Source of the DNA: Amycolatopsis keratiniphila subsp. keratiniphila
GTDB taxonomy: Bacteria; Actinomycetota; Actinomycetes; Mycobacteriales; Pseudonocardiaceae
Direction: 5' to 3'
Assembly: GCF_001620365.2 (NCBI RefSeq)
Contig: NZ_LQMT02000003.1
Location: forward strand, 132,460 to 196,459
Length of the DNA stretch: 64,000 nucleotides
A program made the position numbers and the translations under genes. Every line of letters starts with the position of its first letter. Position 1 is the first letter of the stretch. Positions 44,814 through 52,280 of this stretch are shown here, piece by piece. Below the pieces are notes generated by a model. The model did no database searches, was not told where the DNA came from, and was given only the letters and a program-made list of their open reading frames with translations.

Positions 44814-45560
44814 TCAGGCGGCCGCGGGCGTGAGAACGTCGGCCACGACGCAGGTGATGTTGTCCGGCCCGCCGCCTTCGTTGGCCAGGTCGATCAGCCT
44901 CGGGACGGTCTCGGCGGGATCTTGGAAGGCACCCAGGACGTCCTTGATAACGGTTTCGACAACCGTTGCCGTTAACCCGTCCGAGCACAGCAGGAGACGG
45001 TCGCCGGGGGCGGCGTCGAAGGCCCAGATGTCCGCTTCGCCACTGCCGGTGCTCAGGAGTGCCTTCATCAGCAGCGAGCCGCGGGGATGTCCCTCGACCT
45101 CCGAGGGGTCGATGCGGCCATCGTCCGCCAGGGCCTGCGCGAGGGTGTGGTCGCGGGTGAAGCGCTGAAGCGTGCCGCCGCGGAGGAGGTACCCCTTCGA
45201 GTCGCCGATGTGGGCGGCCGTGAAGTGTGTGCCGTCGAAGAGCAGGGCGGTCAGGGTGGTGCCCATACCCCGCGTCTCGGGCTCCTGCTCGGCCTTCGCG
45301 GAGAGCCGGTCGCCGATGGCGCGGAGGCCGTCGGTGAGCACCGCGGTCAGGTCGACGTCCGCGAGGTCGAAGCCGCGGAGGTCCGTGTCGAGCCGGGACA
45401 GGACGCCGACCGCTTCGGCGCTGGCCACTTCGCCGTGCGGCTGCCCGCCGATGCCGTCGGCGACCGCCAGCATCCTGGCGCTGGCGTAGACCGAGTCCTG
45501 GTTGACCTGGCGGCGGCGTCCGACGTCCGAGCCGGCGGCGTACCGAAGGGTGTACCTCAT
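44814..45560 (-). CDS. PP2C-family Ser/Thr protein phosphatase
   Basis: A 248-residue cytosolic phosphatase, catalytic domain only. All PP2C motifs are visible: ADGIGG, GTTLTALL, HIGDSKGYLLRGG, LLLCSDGL and GGPDNITCVVAD. It has no membrane anchor. It is divergent from the methylase-kinase pair, which starts 78 bases away, and may reverse the kinase's phosphorylation; this is inferred. Confidence 0.93.
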   Translation of the reverse strand: MRYTLRYAAGSDVGRRRQVNQDSVYASARMLAVADGIGGQPHGEVASAEAVGVLSRLDTDLRGFDLADVDLTAVLTDGLRAIGDRLSAKAEQEPETRGMGTTLTALLFDGTHFTAAHIGDSKGYLLRGGTLQRFTRDHTLAQALADDGRIDPSEVEGHPRGSLLMKALLSTGSGEADIWAFDAAPGDRLLLCSDGLTATVVETVIKDVLGAFQDPAETVPRLIDLANEGGGPDNITCVVADVLTPAAA

Positions 45561-45637
45561 GGGTCCCAGTAAAGCAGCTGTGTACTGAGTTCACAAACAA
45601 AGGGTTGGAATCGTCAGCTGTCGGTTACGATGCGGCG

Positions 45638-47278
45638 ATGGAGGAGCAAGCCACCGTCACCGCGGCGGACATCGCGCGCATCGCCGGCGTCGGCCGCGCC
45701 GCCGTCAGCAACTGGCGCCGACGTTACGGCGATTTTCCGCCGCCCGTCGGCGGGACGGCGTCGAGCCCCCTCTTTTCCCTGTTCGCCGTCGAAAACTGGC
45801 TGCGTGAGCGGGGGAAGCCGGTCGAGATCTCGCTCGGCGACCGGGTCTGGCAGCGGCTGCGGAACCTCGGCGACGATCTGGCGCTCGGCGACCGCGTCGG
45901 CCGGGTGGGCTCGTATCTGTCGCGGCGCGGCGTGTGGACCTACTCGCCCCGCTACGACGACGCCGAACTGCTCGGACTGCTGGACCGCTTCGTCGAAGAG
46001 CGAGGAGCGCGCGAAGCCTACGAGTTCCTGTGCGAACGCTACGTCGAGGCGCATTCCCGCCAGCTGTCCGTCACGCCGGAACCGGTGGCGGCGTTGATGT
46101 CGCGGCTCATCGGCCCCGAACCCGGTGTCGTGCTCGACCCCGCGTGCGGGCTCGGGACGCTGCTGCTGGCCTCCGGCGGGACCCGGCTGCTCGGCCAGGT
46201 CGACGATCCGGCGACCTCGTGCATCGCCGCGCACCGGCTCCTGCTCGCGGGGGCGGACATGGAGATGTACGGCGCGGACGCCCTGTCGATGGACTCCTAC
46301 GAAGGGGTGCTCGCGGACGCCGTCGTCTGCGATCCGCCGTTCAACGAACGGGAATGGGGTTACGACGAACTCATCGGCGACCCGCGCTGGGTGTACGGCC
46401 AGCCGCCGCGCGGCGAACCGGAGCTGGCTTGGGTGCAGCATTGTCTCGCGCACGTGAAACCCGGCGGGCTCGTCGCGATCCGCATGCCACCCGCCGCGGC
46501 CGGCCGTCGCACGGGGCGGAGGATCCGCGGGAACCTGTTGCGTGCCGGGGCTTTGCGTGCCGTGGTCACGGTCGGCGGCGCGGATCTCTGGCTGTTGCGG
46601 CGGCCGGAACCCGGCGAACGTCCGCCGTCCCGGCTCCTGCTGGCGACCGATCCGTCCACTGTGGAGGAATATCTGCGCGGTGCGGACGTGCCGGGCACGG
46701 TCCGGATCATCGAACTGCTCGACGAAGAGATCGACCTTTCCCCGGCCCTTCATCAGGCGCGCGGCGAACACGCCGGCGAAGCGTTCCTTGAAGTCCTCAA
46801 GCGTTTCGAAGGTGTTCGGCCGGAACCCCCCGCGCTGGTCGTGTCCGACGAGAAGCCTTCGTACGTCACGATCGGGGAGCTGCTGAAATCCGGCGTGCTC
46901 ACCGTGCCGGAATCGGTGGAAGAAGGCGATGTCGTCGCGTCACCCGCCGTTCCCGCGTATGTCCACAGTGGAGAGACGTTCGCGGCGGAGCCGACGATGT
47001 CGAAGTACCGCACCGATCCCGAACGGCTGGACGCCGCGTTCCTCGCCGGCTGCCTGCGCGCGGCCGGGCGGATCGCACCGACCTCCTCGACCAGGATCGA
47101 CCTCAAACGCACCCGGATCCCGCGGCTGCCGATCGAGACACAACGCGCGCACGGGGCGGCGTTCACCCGGCTCGCCGCCTTCGAGGACGCCCTGCGCGAG
47201 GCGGCGGAATCGGGCCTGGAGCTGGTGAGGCTAGGCTTGGCCGGGCTCACCGAAGGACAGCTCAAGCCGGAGAACTAG
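45638..47278 (+). CDS. N-6 DNA methylase with N-terminal HTH
   Basis: A 546-residue protein. Residues 5-60 form a helix-turn-helix (AADIARIAGVGRAAVSNWRRR). Residues 140-330 form an HsdM-like methyltransferase with motif I DPACGLGT (167-174) and motif IV DPPF (232-235). The C-terminus (about 420-546) looks like a target-recognition half (YVTIGELLKSGVLTV). No restriction subunit is adjacent. The kinase gene follows with one base between. It may methylate adenine, or be a regulator that kept the fold. Confidence 0.82.
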   Translation: MEEQATVTAADIARIAGVGRAAVSNWRRRYGDFPPPVGGTASSPLFSLFAVENWLRERGKPVEISLGDRVWQRLRNLGDDLALGDRVGRVGSYLSRRGVWTYSPRYDDAELLGLLDRFVEERGAREAYEFLCERYVEAHSRQLSVTPEPVAALMSRLIGPEPGVVLDPACGLGTLLLASGGTRLLGQVDDPATSCIAAHRLLLAGADMEMYGADALSMDSYEGVLADAVVCDPPFNEREWGYDELIGDPRWVYGQPPRGEPELAWVQHCLAHVKPGGLVAIRMPPAAAGRRTGRRIRGNLLRAGALRAVVTVGGADLWLLRRPEPGERPPSRLLLATDPSTVEEYLRGADVPGTVRIIELLDEEIDLSPALHQARGEHAGEAFLEVLKRFEGVRPEPPALVVSDEKPSYVTIGELLKSGVLTVPESVEEGDVVASPAVPAYVHSGETFAAEPTMSKYRTDPERLDAAFLAGCLRAAGRIAPTSSTRIDLKRTRIPRLPIETQRAHGAAFTRLAAFEDALREAAESGLELVRLGLAGLTEGQLKPEN

Positions 47279-47279
47279 G

Positions 47280-48164
47280 TTGCTTATCGCCGACCGCTAC
47301 GAACTCGACGAGCTGCCGCTCGGACGGGGTGGGATGGGCGCGGTGTACGCGGGCCACGACCGGCATCTCGGCCGCCGCGTGGCGGTGAAGTTCCTCGGCC
47401 TTCCCGGCGGCCCGGACGCCGAACTCGAACAGCGCTTCATCCGCGAGGCGCGGATCCTCGCCACCCTGGAACACGCGGGCGCGCCGACGCTGTACGACTT
47501 CGGCACCTACGACGAGCGGTTGTACCAGGTCATGCAGTTCATCGAGGGCGTGACCGTCGCCGATCTGGCCGCCGAACACGGGCCGCTGCCGGTGCCGTGG
47601 GCGGCCGCGATCGCCGCGCAGGCCTGCGCCGTGCTGTCCGCCGCGCACGCGCTTTCCATCTGCCATCGCGATCTCAAACCCACCAACCTGATGCTGTGCC
47701 CCGACGGCAGCGTGAAGGTGCTCGATTTCGGGCTCGCGATGCTGCGCGAGACCGACGTCGCCCAGTTCACCCGTGCCGGGCAGATCCTCGGCACCCCCGC
47801 GTACATGGCGCCGGAGCAGATCCAGCGCGGGATCGCCGGGCCGCGCAGCGATCTGTACGCGCTGGGCTGCGTCCTGCACGAAATGCTGACCGGCAGGCAG
47901 CTGTTCACCGGCCCGACGGCGTACGCGGTGTTCGAGAAGCAGGTCAAGGAGAGCCCGGCCGAAGTGGCCGGTGTCCCGGGTGGACTGAACGTGCTGCTCG
48001 CGGATCTCCTGGAGAAGGACCCGGACCGGCGGCCCCGCGACGCGGACGAACTGTTCGGGCGGCTGGCCGTGTTCGCGCGCGACCTGCCGCCGCTGCCCGG
48101 ATATCTGGACGAAGGCGCCAACCCGGGCCGGATGTACGCGAGGGTCGTCGGCCGCGTGCCCTGA
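47280..48164 (+). CDS. Soluble Ser/Thr protein kinase
   Basis: A 294-residue Hanks-type kinase consisting of little more than the catalytic domain. GRGGMG (15-20), the ATP lysine at 37 (VAVKFLG), HRDLKPTN (from 129), DFG (149-151) and MAPEQ are intact. No membrane helix or sensor domain is present. The start is a TTG with GGAGAAC upstream, overlapping the methylase end region; the pair is an operon. Confidence 0.93.
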   Translation: MLIADRYELDELPLGRGGMGAVYAGHDRHLGRRVAVKFLGLPGGPDAELEQRFIREARILATLEHAGAPTLYDFGTYDERLYQVMQFIEGVTVADLAAEHGPLPVPWAAAIAAQACAVLSAAHALSICHRDLKPTNLMLCPDGSVKVLDFGLAMLRETDVAQFTRAGQILGTPAYMAPEQIQRGIAGPRSDLYALGCVLHEMLTGRQLFTGPTAYAVFEKQVKESPAEVAGVPGGLNVLLADLLEKDPDRRPRDADELFGRLAVFARDLPPLPGYLDEGANPGRMYARVVGRVP

Positions 48165-48174
48165 GTTTTTGCTG

Positions 48175-48291
48175 GTGAACCCGCGTCCGCGATCGACGTC
48201 GGCAGGGCGCTGTCTGGTCTTTCAGGTCGCGATGGTGGTGAAGGGCGCCCTGCCACCGCGATAGCGGGGCCTTCGGCCAGGGCGGGTTCAC
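48175..48291. repeat. Nested inverted repeat after the kinase
   Basis: Outer arms GTGAACCCGC (48175-48184) and GCGGGTTCAC (48282-48291) enclose inner arms GGCAGGGCGC (48201-48210) and GCGCCCTGCC (48245-48254). Apart from this the 272-base gap to the next gene holds nothing I recognise. Confidence 0.65.
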
Positions 48292-48436
48292 GCGTTTGGG
48301 CACGCTTCGGGGTAAACCTTCAGCTCCGCCAACAGGCCCTGAGACGCGATCGTGACCTGCCGATCAACAACCCCGCCCGGGTGAGCTCCGTCTTTACCCA
48401 TGTCGGACGGACTACGGACAAACGGGGGTAAGGGTC

Positions 48437-49081
48437 GTGAAGAAGTTCCTGGTGGGGGTGACCGCACTGGCCACCGCGCTGGTGCTGACCGCGTGTTCGG
48501 GCGACGCCGGTGGCAGCGCGCCCGGTGGCGGAGCCGTCGCGCAGGGTGCGCCCACGACCACGTCGGCGCCCTCTTCGACTCCGGCCACGTCGTCGTCCCA
48601 GACGCCTACGCCGACGCCGAGCAGCAGCAGCTCCACGCCGAAACCGACGTCTTCCAAGCCCAAGCCGACGCCGAAGCCCACGCCGAAACCGGCGCCCAAG
48701 CCCGCCGCGAACGCCGCCGACGTGCCCTGCAAGGCCGCGCTGGCCTCACCGGGCGTGAGCGCTTGCGTGGACCTTTCCGCGCTCAAGACGTGGCTCCTGC
48801 AGGACGGCAAGGTCATCTACGGTCCGGTCAAGCAACTGCCCGGCAAGAAGGGGTACGCCACGCCGACCGGCGTCTTCCACGTTTCGGCCAAGGTCAAGAA
48901 CTACCACTCGAAGCAGTTCGACGCGCCGATGCCGAACTCGGTGTTCTTCCTGCCGGGTATCGCGTTCCACACGGGCAGCCTCTCGGTGTACTCGCACGGC
49001 TGCATCCACCTGTCCGCGGCCGCTTCGCAGAAGTACTTCACGACCCTGCAGAAGGGCGACGTGGTGCAGGTCGTGGCCTGA
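48437..49081 (+). CDS. L,D-transpeptidase lipoprotein
   Basis: A 214-residue lipoprotein (lipobox LTAC). A long Ser/Thr/Pro/Lys linker (about 30-95) spans part of the wall. The YkuD domain ends with HTGSLSVYSHGCIHLS; the catalytic cysteine is residue 189. It would form 3-3 peptidoglycan cross-links or attach proteins. The start is a GTG. Confidence 0.9.
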   Translation: MKKFLVGVTALATALVLTACSGDAGGSAPGGGAVAQGAPTTTSAPSSTPATSSSQTPTPTPSSSSSTPKPTSSKPKPTPKPTPKPAPKPAANAADVPCKAALASPGVSACVDLSALKTWLLQDGKVIYGPVKQLPGKKGYATPTGVFHVSAKVKNYHSKQFDAPMPNSVFFLPGIAFHTGSLSVYSHGCIHLSAAASQKYFTTLQKGDVVQVVA

Positions 49082-49382
49082 TCCGCAGGTCGTGAGTGAT
49101 TTGGGTGGTTCTAACCCTCATTTTCACTCACGACCCCCGTACAGAAACGGGCGGATAGGCATCAAACGGACATCTGATCGACACGAGATGTCCCTTGTGG
49201 ACACTCAGGGCCTTTGTCTACGGGTCAATGGAACCCGAAACGACCCTTGGGTAATTGACCGAGCGCGATCCGTGGCGATCATTGCGGTTCGGTTGCTTTG
49301 AGATAAATGAAAGCTCCCGGCGGCAATGACTTCCCCGCTCCCGGCGACGTGCCCAGGACACGCCGGAAATGGGGAAGTGCCG
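49082..49382. other. Leader region before the sugar dehydrogenase pair
   Basis: This holds an imperfect hairpin at 49089-49134 (GTCGTGAGTGA / TCACTCACGAC), the likely terminator of the transpeptidase gene. A structured stretch at 49223-49260 (GGTCAAT...ATTGACC, with ACCC/GGGT inside) could be leader RNA. I see no gene and no riboswitch I can name. Confidence 0.55.
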
Positions 49383-52193
49383 ATGATCTGGAGCCGGGTA
49401 CTCGTCGCACTGTCGGTTTCCATCCTGCTTCTCCCGGGATGGGTGGGCGCTCCGGAAGCGACCGGAGCGCCCACTCTGCCGTCCGGCTTCGTCTTGCGTG
49501 ATCAGCCGAGCGGCCAGGCCGCGTTCGACCTGACCGATTTCGCCTACCTGCCGGACGGTTCCGTGCTCAGCATCGGCAAAAGCGGCAAGGTCGCCTGGGT
49601 GCCGGTCACCGGTGCGGCCAGGACGGTCGCGAACCTGCCCGTCCACGACGTCGGCGACCTCGGGCTCGTCGGTCTCGCCATCGCGCCGGACTACGCCACC
49701 TCGCACCGGATCTACCTCGCGTGGTCGTTCGACACGGGCGGTGGTGCGTTCACCATGCGGGTGGCGCGCTGGACGGTGACCGGCACGGACGTCCCCACCG
49801 GCCTCACGGACGAACGTGTGCTCGTCGACCTTCCCGGGTTCCACAACGTCCACGGCATCACGGGGCTCGTCACGGCACCGGACGGCACGTTGTGGATCTC
49901 CATCGGCGACGCCGCCGACTTCACCAGGATGGATCCGGGGGCGTTGCGCTCCCTCGACCTCGATCAGCTCTACGGCAAGATCCTGCACGTCACCCCGGAC
50001 GGAGCCGGTGTACCCGGCAATCCGTACTACTCCGCCGCGGCGCCGGGCGCCAATCGCTCCAAGGTCTTCTCCAGCGGCTACCGCAGCCCGTTCCGGTTCT
50101 CCCTCGACCCGCGGCTCGGCCTGCCGGTCGTGGGCGACGTCGGCTGGAACACCTGGGAAGAGGTGGACGTCGTGCGGCCGGGCGCGAACCACGCCTGGCC
50201 CTGCTGGGAAGGAAACGCCCCCACGCCGGGGTATTCCGGTCTCCCGGGCTGCGCCGGGGTGGTCAACACGCCGCCGATCACCGCGTACCACCACGGTTCC
50301 GGAGTGGACGAAGGGAACAGCGTCACCGCCGGGATCGTCTACAGTGGATCGTCCTATCCGGACGAATACCGGGGCGCCTTCTTCTTCGGTGACTATGTCA
50401 CGCAGAAGATCTGGACGATGACGTACGACAGCCAAGGCAGGCTCGTACGCGCACCGGAGCGGCCGCCGGAGTTCATCGGCATCGGCGGGCCGGTGAAGTT
50501 CGCGGCCGCGGCCAACGGCGACATCGTGTACGCCGACATCCACACCGGCAACCTGCGGCGCCTCAGCTATCCGGGGACGAACGCGGAACCGGTCGCGGTC
50601 GCCTCTTCCGAAACGAACCCCGAAACCCGCACGGTCACCTTCGACGGCGGCGGTTCGTACGACTTCGACGGCGATCCGCTGACCTATCACTGGGATTTCG
50701 GCGACGGTACGAGCCAGACCGGTGTCCGCGTGACCCACACGTACGGCACCGAGCTCACGAGAGCGACAGCTCGGCTGACCGTCACGGACCGGCTCGGCGC
50801 GTCCGGCGGCACGGACGTCGTCGTGGTGCCGGGAAACCATTCGCCGGAACCGGTGATGACGGATCCCGGCTCACGGACGTTCGCGGTCGGGGAACCGGTC
50901 GTCGTCGGGGCGACGGCGACCGACGCGGAGGACGGTGGGCTGCCGGTGTCGTGGACCACCCTCATCCGGCACTGCCCGGAGGAGGCGACGTGTCACGCAC
51001 ACCCCGGCTCGCAGGGCAGCGGACCGGCGTTCACCGTGCCCTTCACCGACCATCAGGACTCCCGCATCGAAATCACCGCGTCGGTGACCGACAGTGCCGG
51101 GGTGACGGCGAGCAGGACGTACGTCGCCATGCCGCGTGAACACCGGCTGACCCTGACCGGCAACGTGGCCGCGGCGCTGAGCATCCCGGCCGAGGGCGGG
51201 GTCAGCACCGCGATGGTGACCGAAGGCGCGACGTTCGAGGTCGTGGCGGAGGAGATCGCCGCGGACGGCGTGTCGACGTTCTCGAACTGGTCCGACGGGC
51301 GGACTTCGCGCACGGTGACCGTCACCGTTCCGGCCGGCGACCTGACCCTGACCGCGAACTACCTCACCCCGATCGACAAGCGCTACCAGGCGGAACCAGC
51401 GCTGCGGCAACGTCTGGGCGCGCCCGTCGGGCCCGAGGTCGCCGACGGGACCGTGCGCTACCGGCCGTACGTGAACGGCAGGCTCTACTGGAGCGCCGAG
51501 ACCGGCGTGAAGCAGATCGAAGGCGAGATCCTCAAGAAGTACCTCGCGCTCGGCGGGCACCGGAAGTTCGGACCGCCCGCGACCGACGAGACCGCCACCC
51601 CGGACGGCATCGGGCGCTACAACCACTTCCCGAACCGGCCGGGGACGATGCAGTCGTCGATCTACTGGACGCCGTCTACCGGTGCGCATCCGGTGTACGG
51701 CCGGATCCGGGTCAAATGGGCGGCGCTGGGCTGGGAGACGGGCCCGCTCGGCTACCCCACGACCGACGAGCTCCCGACCCCCGACGGTGCCGGCCGGTAC
51801 AACCACTTCAGCAAGAAGGCGTCCATCTACTACACGGTGCCGACCGACGCGCGCGCCATCTGGGGGCGCATCCGGGTCCGGTGGGAGGCGCTCGGCTGGG
51901 AGACCGGCCCGCTCGGCTACCCGACGACCGACGAATCCGCCACGCCGGACGGTGTCGGCCGCTACAACCACTTCACCAAGGCGGGCTCGATCTACTGGAC
52001 GATGGCAACCGATTCGCACGCGGTCTACGGCGCGATCCGGCAGCGATGGGCCGCGCTCGGCTGGGAGCGGTCGTACCTGCGCTACCCGGCGACGGACGAG
52101 TTCGGCATCCCCATCGGACGGCAGAGCAGCTTCCAGAGCGGCTACATCACCTGGAACCGGAGCACGGGGCAGGTGATCGACCGGCGGTGGTGA
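49383..52193 (+). CDS. Secreted sugar dehydrogenase-PKD-LGFP protein, copy 1
   Basis: About 936 residues. After a Sec signal (to about residue 28) a PQQ-type glucose/sorbosone dehydrogenase propeller spans about 30-390 (NVHGITGLVTAPDGTLWISI, NPYYSAAAPG, SGYRSPFRFSLDPRLGLPVV). A PKD domain (about 400-480) and an Ig-like region with HCPEEATCHAHP follow. The C-terminal 290 residues consist of LGFP wall-binding repeats (LGYPTTDE...GRYNHF). GGGGAAG precedes the ATG at 49383. It is probably a wall-attached sugar oxidase; the cofactor is inferred. Confidence 0.87.
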   Translation: MIWSRVLVALSVSILLLPGWVGAPEATGAPTLPSGFVLRDQPSGQAAFDLTDFAYLPDGSVLSIGKSGKVAWVPVTGAARTVANLPVHDVGDLGLVGLAIAPDYATSHRIYLAWSFDTGGGAFTMRVARWTVTGTDVPTGLTDERVLVDLPGFHNVHGITGLVTAPDGTLWISIGDAADFTRMDPGALRSLDLDQLYGKILHVTPDGAGVPGNPYYSAAAPGANRSKVFSSGYRSPFRFSLDPRLGLPVVGDVGWNTWEEVDVVRPGANHAWPCWEGNAPTPGYSGLPGCAGVVNTPPITAYHHGSGVDEGNSVTAGIVYSGSSYPDEYRGAFFFGDYVTQKIWTMTYDSQGRLVRAPERPPEFIGIGGPVKFAAAANGDIVYADIHTGNLRRLSYPGTNAEPVAVASSETNPETRTVTFDGGGSYDFDGDPLTYHWDFGDGTSQTGVRVTHTYGTELTRATARLTVTDRLGASGGTDVVVVPGNHSPEPVMTDPGSRTFAVGEPVVVGATATDAEDGGLPVSWTTLIRHCPEEATCHAHPGSQGSGPAFTVPFTDHQDSRIEITASVTDSAGVTASRTYVAMPREHRLTLTGNVAAALSIPAEGGVSTAMVTEGATFEVVAEEIAADGVSTFSNWSDGRTSRTVTVTVPAGDLTLTANYLTPIDKRYQAEPALRQRLGAPVGPEVADGTVRYRPYVNGRLYWSAETGVKQIEGEILKKYLALGGHRKFGPPATDETATPDGIGRYNHFPNRPGTMQSSIYWTPSTGAHPVYGRIRVKWAALGWETGPLGYPTTDELPTPDGAGRYNHFSKKASIYYTVPTDARAIWGRIRVRWEALGWETGPLGYPTTDESATPDGVGRYNHFTKAGSIYWTMATDSHAVYGAIRQRWAALGWERSYLRYPATDEFGIPIGRQSSFQSGYITWNRSTGQVIDRRW

Positions 52194-52280
52194 TCACAGT
52201 TCGATAAAGGCACTCGAAAGTGTGAAATGTCCACGTGGGTCCCTTCGATGAGACGTTCGACTGGGGAAAGGGGCCCTTGC

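Noticed and set aside
44814..48164. A BREX or Pgl defence locus
   Set aside because: Only a methylase and a kinase fit; PglZ, BrxC/PglY and BrxL are absent, so the name cannot be applied. Kept as an open finding.
49082..49382. A riboswitch before the sugar dehydrogenases
   Set aside because: Base pairing is visible, but no known riboswitch core could be matched.
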